Shown one piece after another: positions 35,201-43,167 of a stretch of DNA of 46,958 nt. This DNA is from CAUZFZ01 sp963579025 (GTDB lineage Bacteria; Planctomycetota; Planctomycetia; Planctomycetales; Planctomycetaceae), in contig CAUZFZ010000071.1 of NCBI GenBank assembly GCA_963579025.1, positions 1 through 46,958 on the forward strand, written 5' to 3'. A program made the position numbers and the translations under genes. The notes under the pieces are model-generated. The model saw only the letters and a program-made list of their open reading frames with translations, searched no databases and had not been told where the DNA came from. How positions within the stretch are numbered: position 1 is the stretch's first letter; each line of letters opens with the position of its first letter.

Positions 35201-38200
35201 TTGTCTGCTGCACGAACTGCGGAGCGGACGGATCGCTGACATCGAGCACGGTAACGATCGTCGCCTCGCTCGTCGGTGATCGCACGGGTCCTGGCCAGAT
35301 GATGTCGGAGAATCCACCAGCGAACTGCAGCGAACTGGTAGATGTGTCTGCGACCGCGATGTCAGACGGGAGGTCGCGGAACACGTCGACCGTTCCTCGG
35401 TTGAACGGCGGGAATCGTTGTGGCAGTCGCGACACGATCGTGAGACGGTCTTCGTGCAGATACATGCCGACCGGGAGGCCGTCGATCCGCACGCGGGCCA
35501 GTTCAGTCAATTCGTCAGCGGGAAACGCTTTGAGCACGACCAGCTCGCTGCCGCTGAGGACATACAGGTGCTCCCCGTCGTTCTCAATCAGGTCGGCTTC
35601 ATCGACGCCAGCGACCTGCACGTTGGTTTCGGAAAAATTGGTGTCGAGTGTCGATGTCGTTGTGACGGCACCGGTCGCAGCAGACTCCATCGAAGAGAAG
35701 AGGAACCAGGGAATCGGCGTGTGTTCCTGCCCGAACAGGTGGTCGTAGCGGACAAGAGCATCTTCGATCAGCCAGTCGCGGAAGGCGTCAAGCGACTCGA
35801 ACCGTTCGACCAGATCGGCAACCGAACTGACGACCTCGACCGTGACCGCGGCGTGCTGCCGGCCGTCGACCGTGTACGTGAACGAGTCCGTGCCGGTGAA
35901 ACCATCGGCGCGGGTGTAACGAATTGTCCGACCGTCCTCGTTGATCACGACCGTGCCGCCGTGCTCAGTCACCGACACCGCGGTGATCACCCCGGCACCC
36001 GAGTAGTCGGCTGAAAGCGGATCGTTCGCGAGCACGTGGATGACGTTGTCCGACGATCCCGTCAGGACGGCGGCCTGGTCATCGCGGGCCCGGCGGATGA
36101 CGTTGACTTGGACCGTTTCAGTGAACTCGCCGTCGACCGTGTAAGTTAAAACGTCCTGGCCGTGGAAGTCCGTTGGTGGTGTATAGAGCACCGTCCGGCC
36201 GTCTGCGGCAATTGTCACCGTCCCGCCGGCTTCCGTTGCACTCACCGCGGTGATCGTGCCAGGGAACGGATTGTCGCTGGTACCGTTGTTGAATCGCCGG
36301 TCGGGCTGACTCCAGGATTGGTCGTTCCGCAGCACGTCGAACACAACCGGGTCGGAGTTCTGGTCGACGGTGAGATGATCCGTGTTCAGACGCAGCGGCG
36401 GATTCACCGTAACGCGAACCGTCCCGGTAAACCGGCCATCGACCGTGTACTCAAACGTGTCCGTGCCGACGAAGCCTGCGGCAGGCGTGTAGGTCACCGT
36501 CAGTCCGTCGCTCTCCAGCGTGGCAGTGCCGCCTTCGGTGGTCGGCCCGAGCGACGTGATCAGTCCGGGAAACGGATAATCGCTGCCGGTGAGATTTTGA
36601 ATCGCGGTGCCGAGATCATCATTGCTGAGCGGTTGCAGCGTGAGCGGCTCTCCATCGCGGACCATCACGCCGCTGTCGGTGTTCAGCCGCACGGACGCCT
36701 CGCGTCGCAACACGACCGTCGCTTCGTAGTCTCCGTCGACCGTGTAGGTAAACCTGATCGAACCGGACTGCATCTCGTCCGAAACGAAGATAAGTGAGCG
36801 GCCGTCGGACGCGATCTCGACGACACCCCCCGTCGTCGGCTGCGTCACCGCGGTAATTGTGCCGTTCGCTCCGCTCTGAAAGGCGCGATCGTTATCGAGC
36901 ACCGGCAGGCCGATGGGATCGAGTGACGGCGTCAGCCGCTCGGCGAAACGATCGTTTTGCACACGGCTCTCGACCCGGACGCTGACATTCGCTTCGGTCT
37001 CGCCATTGACTTCATACGTAAACGAGTCTTGCCCGGTGAAGCCATCTTCCGGCGTGTAGAGCAGCCGCGAGCCGTCGTCCGACACGCGGACAGTGCCGCG
37101 TCCCGGCTCCGAGACCGCAGTGATGACGCGCGGTCCAGCGGGCGTGCCGTTGCCGAGGAAGTCGTTGGCGAGCACGTCGAGTTCGGACTCACCGCCATCC
37201 TGCAGCACGGACTCGAAGTCCTTCCGCACGGGGGACGAGAGGTCGACAAAGACTGTCGACTCGTATCCGCCAGTGACCGTGTATGTGAACGACTCGACTC
37301 CCAGGAACCCATCTGGTGAAGAGTAAATCACTCGCCGTCCATCGCCCGAAATCTGGACGCGACCGCTCTGCGACGGTTCCGACACGGCGGTGATGACGAT
37401 GTCTTCCGCGGACACGTCGGGCAGCAGGCCGTTCTGGATCGGATCGTTGGCCAGCACATCGATTTCGAAGTCCGTGCTTCCGGCGTCCAGCGAGACGTTG
37501 TCGTTCGCAGTTGCGTCACCGATGTGGAACGACACCAGCACCGCGTATCGGCCGTCGAATGTTACGCCGACACTGTCCGTCACGTTTTGCAGGCCACTTC
37601 CCGGGGTATAGACGAGCGAACTGCCGTCGCTGCCGACTGCGACCGTCCCGTGCTCGGCTCCGGCAACCGACGTGATCTGACGCGGGCCGGAGTACTCATC
37701 CGTAAAGATGTCGTCATCGGGAAGTTGAACGGCGAATGTCCCGCCCGGAGCGACGTCGAAGCTGACGAAGCGATCGTCGACGACTCTCTCGATTTCGACA
37801 CTGACAGTCGCCGCGAAGGTATCGTCGATGATGTATGCGAATTGCTCGATGCCGGAGCCGTCTGGAGCCGGCTGGTAGATCACCGCCAGTCCGTCGTCGG
37901 TGATCTCGACGTCGCCGCCACTCGATCCGAAGCTGACGGCCGTGATGACGCCCGGTCCGTCGTAATCCGGTGGCAGCATGTCGTTGGCCAACACGTCAAC
38001 ACGGACGGCGTCCGAATTCTCGATGACCGTCAACGAGTCATTCTCAGCGGGCGACTGCAATTCGGCCGTGACTTGCGTCGTATTTCCGACTGCCGCACCT
38101 TCCCCGACCGTCAGCGCATAGAAAAACGTTTCGGTGCCGCTGGTGCCGGGGAACGGCGTGTAGTTGAGAGCCCGCCCATCGGCACTCACTTCGACATGCC

Positions 38201-38486
38201 CGCCCAACGATCCGTTCGAGACAGACGCGATGGTCGCACCATCGGGCTGCCCGTCGAGTACGTCGAGTTCATAAGAGCTGCCATCGGACTGCAGCTCATA
38301 AACACCATTCACGAGCGCGGGAGCCGACGCATCAAGCATCTGCCGAACTTCGAGCATTTCGCACGCGGGGGGGTGCGTCCGCGTCAATCGCCGTCCGGTT
38401 CGACGAGATCGGTCCGTCCCCGTGAAATACGTGCCCGGTCGCCGCGGGCGACGCATCAGATTCACAAGCCAGTCAGTTCGGAGCAT
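32217..38486 (-). CDS. Giant secreted protein: LExR motif, nine tandem-95/cadherin-like units, beta-propeller, RTX repeats
   Basis: This 2089-residue frame has no interruption. The arginine-rich N-terminus contains EMLEVRQMLDAS, a variant of the LEPR-type export motif. About nine Ig/cadherin-like units of about 95 residues follow (about 60-890), each ending in a TDSFTYTVDG-like strand after NGDGRTIRYTP-type phrases. Next is a secreted beta-propeller (about 930-1600) of the type starting TNVQVAGVDEADLIENDGEHLYVLSG, with internal SIDGMLHLV, GDRAFTATFQ and NDVLYSIGDRQ blades. The last 375 residues carry RTX nonapeptides (GGxGxDxI), which bind calcium when exported. Such proteins usually leave the cell through a type I secretion system, none of which is in this window. 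Possible roles are surface adhesion or matrix structure. The combination is uncommon. The start is the ATG at 38486. Confidence 0.85.
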   Translation of the reverse strand: MLRTDWLVNLMRRPRRPGTYFTGTDRSRRTGRRLTRTHPPACEMLEVRQMLDASAPALVNGVYELQSDGSSYELDVLDGQPDGATIASVSNGSLGGHVEVSADGRALNYTPFPGTSGTETFFYALTVGEGAAVGNTTQVTAELQSPAENDSLTVIENSDAVRVDVLANDMLPPDYDGPGVITAVSFGSSGGDVEITDDGLAVIYQPAPDGSGIEQFAYIIDDTFAATVSVEIERVVDDRFVSFDVAPGGTFAVQLPDDDIFTDEYSGPRQITSVAGAEHGTVAVGSDGSSLVYTPGSGLQNVTDSVGVTFDGRYAVLVSFHIGDATANDNVSLDAGSTDFEIDVLANDPIQNGLLPDVSAEDIVITAVSEPSQSGRVQISGDGRRVIYSSPDGFLGVESFTYTVTGGYESTVFVDLSSPVRKDFESVLQDGGESELDVLANDFLGNGTPAGPRVITAVSEPGRGTVRVSDDGSRLLYTPEDGFTGQDSFTYEVNGETEANVSVRVESRVQNDRFAERLTPSLDPIGLPVLDNDRAFQSGANGTITAVTQPTTGGVVEIASDGRSLIFVSDEMQSGSIRFTYTVDGDYEATVVLRREASVRLNTDSGVMVRDGEPLTLQPLSNDDLGTAIQNLTGSDYPFPGLITSLGPTTEGGTATLESDGLTVTYTPAAGFVGTDTFEYTVDGRFTGTVRVTVNPPLRLNTDHLTVDQNSDPVVFDVLRNDQSWSQPDRRFNNGTSDNPFPGTITAVSATEAGGTVTIAADGRTVLYTPPTDFHGQDVLTYTVDGEFTETVQVNVIRRARDDQAAVLTGSSDNVIHVLANDPLSADYSGAGVITAVSVTEHGGTVVINEDGRTIRYTRADGFTGTDSFTYTVDGRQHAAVTVEVVSSVADLVERFESLDAFRDWLIEDALVRYDHLFGQEHTPIPWFLFSSMESAATGAVTTTSTLDTNFSETNVQVAGVDEADLIENDGEHLYVLSGSELVVLKAFPADELTELARVRIDGLPVGMYLHEDRLTIVSRLPQRFPPFNRGTVDVFRDLPSDIAVADTSTSSLQFAGGFSDIIWPGPVRSPTSEATIVTVLDVSDPSAPQFVQQTTLDGDYRESRSIDGMLHLVVQSSPLQLSAPRLLDLPEPELDFDDVLTSSDPTTDGSSGTVTPAINFVGLPPDVWRREPTGIYETRDEYTARITASFDQLLDELLPGYVTVNADGTVLEGRMIDPTQIVRIEDSPSSPLVTVVSLDTRGGAAAPVAAEALLTSSGREIYATAEHLYLFQTQNSQSSSLTAGDTSYTAIYQFDWNSDVGGIDLAGTGSVAGRLLDQFSADEHDGRLRIVTSTSRSTPTGTRAVTDLTVFENRAGLLQPVGSELDIARGSQLKSVRFFGDRAFTATFQATSPLSVIDLSDPLDPELLGEVRSIGTPTYMQPIDASHLLTVGRSTVGFGVGATQVSLYDVSDPTQPLLIDRDALPRFSTSLAEGDHHAFGWFGFHQTLAIPTSRSFSSRIDHDGDGFRESNERLREDILQTFRIDTSFAGRSEDAIVLSGSVEHDSAILRAAFINDVLYSIGDRQTKAVSINDPDQLIAEVTYETDVIDLPIPIPLPRPGDPFIIQLPDNVEPPILRLRLNAVNFAGHPDRVGDAGNGAVELTTDILRAGLAEVTDGTLSIDATSLPDARVQILTDGATNELVVRISNAGNAPIEQRFDATDLTLVRVTTGDSDDRIDLTGLSIAAEVHSGGGDDTVRGGRSDDTVDGGTGDDMILGRAGRDLLRGGDGNDTIKGGRHNDTLEGGDGDDMIFGRAGRDLIRGGAGDDDLRGGARNDTLDGGTGTDILNGGAGRTVVIDEVAGNVTIQDNRYWSDRGDRARSSGPISRLILTGSAAADRFDASARTRTVEIHGGSGDDLVIGSSANDNLQGDAGDDTLRGGAGRDRLSGGDGDDNVRGEGDVDTLSGGKGNDLLHGGGGRSVLEEAADSDITIAGFGRETTLEGLGQDRLVGFYSAAVLRGGPSDNSLDASRFGGRATLLGGSGSDRLFGAQRPGRLVGGPGADELMPGTELDDIPPDAADIVHAPDSAIEPVSEDAINDAMQRLQSGA
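32400..33330 (-). repeat. RTX nonapeptide-coding repeats
   Basis: Successive 27-bp-scale units encode GGDGNDTIKGG, GGTGDDMILGRAGRD, GGAGDDDLRGG and similar nine-residue turns. In the plus strand they appear as CGCC/CCGC-rich runs with GTCGTC. Copies of GDDMI(L/F)GRAGRDL recur almost unchanged, indicating duplication of a block of several nonapeptides. Confidence 0.85.
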
Positions 38487-38820
38487 GAACCTGCGCCCGT
38501 TCCTTAGTCCGTGTCCAGAATCAAAACGCTGGTTGACCCGACGGGTCGCCAGGACCGTCCGTGAATTGGCTGGAGCCTCTTTGGTCGGTCCGCAGAGTCA
38601 CCTCAACCGGTACAGCTTCCCACTCCTTGATCTGGTTATCGACAACCGAAGTCGTCCAGAGCTTCCAAAATCGACGGAAGCGTTCCGAATCTGCCGATCC
38701 GCCCGAAATGGCTCAAGGATGGGGCCTTCTGATGGGGAGCGCACTCGCCCGGCACTGGGACGACGTGCTGACTGGATGCCACATATCCTCAGAACCCAAC
38801 TCGGACTGAGCTTCCGAGAT
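38487..38820. other. Gap downstream of FGE with a possible gene remnant
   Basis: A minus-strand frame at 38521-38712 lacks a start codon but reads protein-like (ERFRRFWKLWTTSVVDNQIK, EWEAVPVEVTLRTDQRGSS) and ends with a normal stop. Its upstream end is cut by a TGA. It may be the tail of a decayed gene. The other frames look random. The gap also must hold the promoter and leader of the giant gene that starts at 38486. Confidence 0.35.
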
Positions 38821-39801
38821 TCAGCATTCTGCCGTCCGAACGCAGCGGAAACCCACGTTGCCGCCCGAACTGTCCGGTGTATTTCCGATCCGCGCCGAAA
38901 CCCGGTACCGGTTGCAGTAGGAATCGTGACACAGATACGACCCGCCGCGCTGGCTGCGCTTTGTTCCGCTCGGCGGACCGGTTGGGTTGTCGTTCAGGTC
39001 CGACCGCATCTTGTGGTAGTTCGGGCTGAACCAGTCCTGGCACCACTCCCACACGTTGCCCACGCAGTTGTAGAGCCCGAATCCATTCGGCTCGAATTCG
39101 TGAGCGGGGCACGTGCCCTTGTGACCATCAGCGCCCGTGTCCTTCTTGGGAAAGTCACCCTGAAAGATGTTGCAGCGGTGTTGTCCTCGCGACAACAGAC
39201 GATTGCCCCAGGGCCAGGTCTGTTGTTCCAGCCCTCCGCGGGCTGCGAATTCCCATTCGGCCTCGGTCGGAAGTCGCTTGCCTGCCCAGCGCGCGTAGGC
39301 CGACGCGTCGTTCCACGAAACGTGCACAACGGGATGGTCCAGGCAAGCTGCCAGATCCGAACCTGCACCGAATGGCGCCCGCCAGCAGGCTTCGGGCACA
39401 GCCAGCCACCACGTCAATCCGGCGACGGCCCGTTTCGTCCGCAATTCCTCGCGTTGCTTCTTACGCAGATGCAGATGAAACACGAACGACCAGCCAAACC
39501 GTTCCGCTTCCGTTCGATAATCGGTCGACTCCACAAACTCAGAAAACTGCCGATTCGTGACCGAGTAAACGTCGATCCAGAACGGGCTCACCGAAACGCT
39601 TCGCACGGGTCCCTCACCGTCCTGGGCCCATGCTTCCCTGGCCTCGCTGCCCATAAGAAACGAACCACCATCGAGCCTGACCATGCCATCCGTTGAGTCG
39701 GCCGCTTCGCTCGGTGGACTGAGATCGATCAGTGGCTGCAACGGCTCACGATCGCCGGCGCTCGGAGTGCAGCAGCTTTTCGGCGTTGGTGTATGACTCA
39801 T
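38821..39801 (-). CDS. Formylglycine-generating enzyme (sulfatase-modifying factor)
   Basis: A 326-residue FGE-type protein. FGE oxidises a cysteine in sulfatases to the catalytic formylglycine, using copper and oxygen. The sequence has the GGSFLMGSE opening, the DVYSVTNRQFSEFV segment, HVSWNDASAYARWAGKRLPTEAEWEFAARGG, the GNVWEWCQDWF motif and, decisively, SYLCHDSYCNRYR, with the two copper-binding active-site cysteines (C291 and C296). Relatives lacking these cysteines (SUMF-like in other pathways) would not be true FGEs, so this one probably is. The N-terminus, rich in Cys and Pro, is unusual and carries no clear signal peptide. I chose the ATG at 39801 rather than the TTG at 39813. No sulfatase is in the window; targets must be elsewhere, and planctomycetes commonly encode many. 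It lies downstream of argJ on the same strand but is probably independent. Confidence 0.9.
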   Translation of the reverse strand: MSHTPTPKSCCTPSAGDREPLQPLIDLSPPSEAADSTDGMVRLDGGSFLMGSEAREAWAQDGEGPVRSVSVSPFWIDVYSVTNRQFSEFVESTDYRTEAERFGWSFVFHLHLRKKQREELRTKRAVAGLTWWLAVPEACWRAPFGAGSDLAACLDHPVVHVSWNDASAYARWAGKRLPTEAEWEFAARGGLEQQTWPWGNRLLSRGQHRCNIFQGDFPKKDTGADGHKGTCPAHEFEPNGFGLYNCVGNVWEWCQDWFSPNYHKMRSDLNDNPTGPPSGTKRSQRGGSYLCHDSYCNRYRVSARIGNTPDSSGGNVGFRCVRTAEC

Positions 39802-39816
39802 CGCACAACACAAGTC

Positions 39817-39851
39817 CCCTCTCCCATTGGGGGAGAGGGTTAGGGAGAGGG
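39817..39851. repeat. CCCTCTCCC hairpin with extra GGGAGAGGG
   Basis: CCCTCTCCC (39817-39825) pairs with GGGAGAGGG (39831-39839) across a 5-nt loop, and a second GGGAGAGGG follows at 39843-39851. This is a typical dispersed intergenic repeat phrase. It lies between argJ and the FGE gene and could end transcription of argJ. Confidence 0.6.
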
Positions 39852-39886
39852 AATGCTCGTTTGAAACGGTATCGCAAGCCGATCAT

Positions 39887-41086
39887 TTACGTCGTGTACT
39901 CAGAATTGAGCCGCACGTATTCCGTCGTCAGATCGCACGTCCAGAATCGCACGCTGGCTTCGCCGTGTGAAAGCTGCAGTCGGATCGAAACGTCGCGGTT
40001 CTCCCGCATCGAGGCGGACAGTGCCGCCTCGTCGTATTCGGTCGGTGCTCCAGCGCGGTAAATCTCGACGTCATTAATGAACAGACTAATCTCTTCTTCT
40101 TCCATCTCGACACCCGAGTAACCGGCTGCCGAGACAATCCGTCCCCAGTTCGGATCGGCGCCAGTGATGGCTGTTTTGACCAGCGGACCGTCGGCGATCT
40201 CTTTCGCGATGCGATGCGCTTCGTCTTCGTTGCGGGCACCGCAGACGTCGATTTCGACAAAGTGATCCGCGCCTTCTGCATCACGCACGATCGCCATCGC
40301 GAGTTCCATTGCCACGTCGTCGATCGCTGTCTGCAATTGAGCGTGCGCGACATCGTCCGAGGCCCCTGACCCGGACGCCGCGTTGGCAAACAGGAACACC
40401 GTGTCGCTCGTGCTGGTGTGCCCTTCGACGCTGATGCAGTTAAAGCTGCGATTCACTGCGTGCCGCAGCATCGCGTCGGTCTCCGCGGGCGACAGGTCGG
40501 CGTCGGTCATGATCACGGCCAGCATCGTGGCCATGTTCGGACCGATCATCGCGGCCCCCTTGGCAACTCCACTGACCCGAACGATCGCGCCATTGACGTT
40601 CGCGGTCTTCGAGGACAGCTTCGGAAAGGTGTCGGTCGTCAGCATGCCTCGGGCGGCATTCTGAAACGCTTCACCGGTATCGGCGAGCTGCGAAACCGCT
40701 TGCGGAATACCGGAGCCGATCGCTTCGCGCGGCAGGAAGTGCCCGATGATGCCCGTCGAGCACACGACGACGTCCTCGACATCGCATCCCAGTGCCCGCG
40801 CCGTCTCTGCGGTCATCCATCGCGCGTCGTCGAGCCCACGGTCCCCTGTGCAGGCATTTGCATTTCCCGAGTTGATGATCACCGCTCGCCCGGTCCCACG
40901 TGGTACTCGCTCGCGTGAAACCTTTACTGGCGCCCCGCAGACTTTGTTCTGAGTAAACACACCCGCCAAAGCGGCGGGGCGATCCGACACGAACAGCGAC
41001 AGGTCGGGATTGGCCGGATCGGACTTAACTCCGCAGTGCAGTCCTGAACTGCGAAACCCGGAAGGCAACACTAAATCGTCACTCAT
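39887..41086 (-). CDS. argJ: Bifunctional ornithine acetyltransferase / N-acetylglutamate synthase
   Basis: ArgJ recycles the acetyl group in arginine synthesis: it transfers acetate from N2-acetylornithine to glutamate and can also use acetyl-CoA for the first step. The 399-residue protein has the whole family pattern: the GxxxxGVKSD-like opening (SGLHCGVKSD), INSGNANACTG, CSTGIIGHFLP, and the self-cleavage site KGAAMIGPNMATMLAV, where the Thr becomes the new N-terminal nucleophile of the beta chain. Further motifs are NCISVEGHTSTSDT and TAITGADPNWGRI. The length and these motifs make it complete. The ATG at 41086 has GGGAG nine bases upstream. It is monocistronic in this window, with no other arginine gene beside it, and the palindromic element copy B lies upstream. 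Confidence 0.95.
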   Translation of the reverse strand: MSDDLVLPSGFRSSGLHCGVKSDPANPDLSLFVSDRPAALAGVFTQNKVCGAPVKVSRERVPRGTGRAVIINSGNANACTGDRGLDDARWMTAETARALGCDVEDVVVCSTGIIGHFLPREAIGSGIPQAVSQLADTGEAFQNAARGMLTTDTFPKLSSKTANVNGAIVRVSGVAKGAAMIGPNMATMLAVIMTDADLSPAETDAMLRHAVNRSFNCISVEGHTSTSDTVFLFANAASGSGASDDVAHAQLQTAIDDVAMELAMAIVRDAEGADHFVEIDVCGARNEDEAHRIAKEIADGPLVKTAITGADPNWGRIVSAAGYSGVEMEEEEISLFINDVEIYRAGAPTEYDEAALSASMRENRDVSIRLQLSHGEASVRFWTCDLTTEYVRLNSEYTT

Positions 41087-41191
41087 CAACGCATGCTCCC
41101 TGAAGAAACCGATTGAACCCCGGACCCACAGGCGTGTCCCGAGTTCGCGCGGAGTCTATCAGACAGTATTCAGCCAGCCAGTTCATCGAAA

Positions 41192-41303
41192 CTCGTTCCA
41201 ACGCTCCGCGTTGGAACGGGCTCCGGACGCTCTGCGTCCCGTAAGTCCATGCCCGGGACGCAGAGCGTCCGACCGGTATTCCAACGCGGAGCGTTGGAAC
41301 GAG
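41192..41303. repeat. Nested palindromic element, copy B
   Basis: The terminal arms CTCGTTCCAACGC (41192-41204) and GCGTTGGAACGAG (41291-41303) are perfect inverted repeats. Inside lie GGACGCTCTGCGTCC and GGACGCAGAGCGTCC. The order of hairpins is the same as in copy A at 24522-24634. It sits between the argJ and hisS starts, which are divergent, so it may affect both promoters. Confidence 0.85.
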
Positions 41304-41379
41304 TAGCTGCCTGGGATCCGCGATTCGAAACGACTAACTTCCACGGCTCGAACTCAACACCGCAGACAAAGGCACAATC

Positions 41380-42714
41380 GTGAGCAAGCTGATCAAACCC
41401 CGCACACTCAAGGGGTTTCGGGATTACCTACCCAACGCAATGATCGCACGTGAGACGCTGATCGATACCGCCCGGTCCGTTTATCGGAGCTACGGTTTCA
41501 GTCCGATCGACACGCCAGCGCTCGAATACACGGAAATCCTGCTCGGCAAGGGCGGCGACGAGACCGACAAGCAGCTCTACCGGTTCACGGACCACGGCGA
41601 TCGCGACGTCGCTCTGCGATTCGACCTGACCATTCCACTCGCCCGCTTCGCCGCCCAGCACTATCACGACCTCGGCACGCCGTTTAAGCGATATCACATC
41701 GGCACGGTTTGGCGCGGCGAGAACACACAGAGGGGCCGCTACCGCGAGTTCATGCAGTGCGACTTCGACACGATCGGTACCGAGTCCAACACGTCGGACA
41801 TCGAAACGCTTCTGGTCATACACGACCTGATGGAACGGATCGGCTTCGAGCGGTTCACCATCCGAGTCAACAACCGTCTGGTGCTGAATGGAGTGCTCGA
41901 AAAGCAGGGCCTGACCGATCAGACCGTCGGTGTGCTGAGGGCGCTCGACAAGTTGCCCAAAATTGGCCGCGACAAGGTCATCACGGAAATGGTCGAGCAC
42001 GTCGGAGCGACCGCGGAACAGGCGTCGGCTGTCCTCGATCTCGCCGAACTGACTGGCGATTCCGCGACGATGCTTGCATCGGTCGAGAACATGCTTGAAG
42101 GCAGCGAATCTGGACAGCTCGGAATCGCCCGGCTGCGAGAACTGTTCGCCGCCTGCAGTCACGTCGGGATTCCAGACGGACGCATCGAACTGGACCTGTC
42201 GATCGCCCGAGGCCTGGACTACTACACGGGCACGATCTACGAGACGTTTCTGGGCGACAAACCCGAGATCGGTAGCGTGTGCTCGGGCGGTCGTTACGAC
42301 AATCTGGCCGGCTTGTTCACAAACCAGAAACTCCCGGGGGTTGGCGCCAGTCTGGGTCTCGACCGGCTGCTGGCCGCGATGGAAATGCTCGACATGGTCG
42401 AATCAGCCTCGACCCCCGCCGAGATATTCATCCCTCAGTTCGACGCCCAGCGACTGGGGGATTACTTACGACTCGCACGCGACCTGCGCCTGGCGGGATT
42501 CACCGTCGAGGTCTTCCCCGAAGCCCGCAACCTGGGCAAGCAACTGAAGTACGCCGATCGAAAGGGCCATAAGCTGGCTGTGATCGCGGGTGAAGACGAG
42601 TTCGCCAACGACACCTGGCAGGTCAAGAATCTGCAGGTCCGCGGAGAACAGGCTAACGTCGCCAGCTCCGAGCTGGTTGGTCATCTCAGCAAACTGCTCC
42701 GACCTGAGAATTGA
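41380..42714 (+). CDS. hisS: Histidyl-tRNA synthetase
   Basis: A 444-residue class II aminoacyl-tRNA synthetase that charges tRNA-His. It opens with KPRTLKGFRDYLP, the usual HisRS start. Motif 1 is around GFSPIDTPALEYTE, motif 2 is YHIGTVWRGENTQRGRYREFMQCDFD, and the histidine-binding signature LDYYTGTIYE is followed by GGRYDNLAG and motif 3 GVGASLGLDRLLAAM. The C-terminal anticodon-binding domain is complete (residues about 345-440). The start is the GTG at 41380, where AAAGG lies seven bases upstream; no in-frame ATG upstream fits. The gene is alone on its strand, divergent from argJ. Confidence 0.96.
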   Translation: MSKLIKPRTLKGFRDYLPNAMIARETLIDTARSVYRSYGFSPIDTPALEYTEILLGKGGDETDKQLYRFTDHGDRDVALRFDLTIPLARFAAQHYHDLGTPFKRYHIGTVWRGENTQRGRYREFMQCDFDTIGTESNTSDIETLLVIHDLMERIGFERFTIRVNNRLVLNGVLEKQGLTDQTVGVLRALDKLPKIGRDKVITEMVEHVGATAEQASAVLDLAELTGDSATMLASVENMLEGSESGQLGIARLRELFAACSHVGIPDGRIELDLSIARGLDYYTGTIYETFLGDKPEIGSVCSGGRYDNLAGLFTNQKLPGVGASLGLDRLLAAMEMLDMVESASTPAEIFIPQFDAQRLGDYLRLARDLRLAGFTVEVFPEARNLGKQLKYADRKGHKLAVIAGEDEFANDTWQVKNLQVRGEQANVASSELVGHLSKLLRPEN

Positions 42715-42880
42715 CATCCGGTTCGGAGGAAACGGAGTCCGAAACCAATCGGACTTCGGTACGTCCAATCTTCACCTCCATCGGCGATGTTACGAATTGG
42801 TACGAGGCACAAAGGCCTGTTGATCAATGCTCAAAGGGCGGAGAGTGGCGGCGTACGTGCAGCATCTGATGCAGCGGATG

Positions 42881-42910
42881 TTGTCGCAGTCCAAAGCCCG
42901 TCTGTAGAAT
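42881..42910 (+). promoter_or_regulatory. Sigma-70-like promoter of toxin-antitoxin module 2
   Basis: TTGTCG (42881-42886), an 18-bp spacer and TAGAAT (42905-42910) precede the antitoxin by 30 bases. The leader contains GGGGA six bases before the ATG at 42940, a good ribosome site. The box pair and spacer resemble those of module 1 (TTGTCC-N18-TATAGT). Confidence 0.5.
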
Positions 42911-42939
42911 CATGAGCCAAACGATGCAGGGGAAATGAC

Positions 42940-43167
42940 ATGTCAACGTCACGAGACGCCGTCCTGAAAGCAGCCCTTGAACTTGAAGAAGGCGAACGCA
43001 TCCTTCTGGCAACGGAACTGATGGACTCCGTCGCGGACGGCCTTCCGGGATGGTCCATCGACGATCCAGCATTCCTGGATGAGCTGGAACGACGCTGCAG
43101 TGATGGCTCAGCGGGAGTTCCGTGGAAGCAGGTCAAGGCGGAACTGGATGAGGAACTCGGCCGGTGA
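42940..43167 (+). CDS. Addiction-module antitoxin, module 2
   Basis: A 75-residue acidic protein of the short antitoxin group often annotated 'addiction module protein': a helical start MSTSRDAVLKAALELEEGER, the ILLATELMDSV segment, the P-x-W-x-x-DD middle, and the ELERRCSDGSAGVPWKQVKAELDEEL C-terminal tail that would wrap the toxin. It begins with a normal ribosome site (GGGGA, six bases before the ATG). Its stop TGA overlaps the toxin's GTG (GTGA), so translation is coupled. It likely binds and neutralises the next product. Confidence 0.85.
   Translation: MSTSRDAVLKAALELEEGERILLATELMDSVADGLPGWSIDDPAFLDELERRCSDGSAGVPWKQVKAELDEELGR

Noticed and set aside
38540..38560. Short GACCC/GGGTC hairpin (GACCCGACGGGTC) considered as part of a tRNA
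   Set aside because: No other arm of a tRNA fits and the stem is only five bases.
38422..39696. Long plus-strand ORF across FGE and the giant gene start
   Set aside because: It is antisense to the clearly recognised FGE and has no motif; long antisense frames are common in GC-rich DNA.
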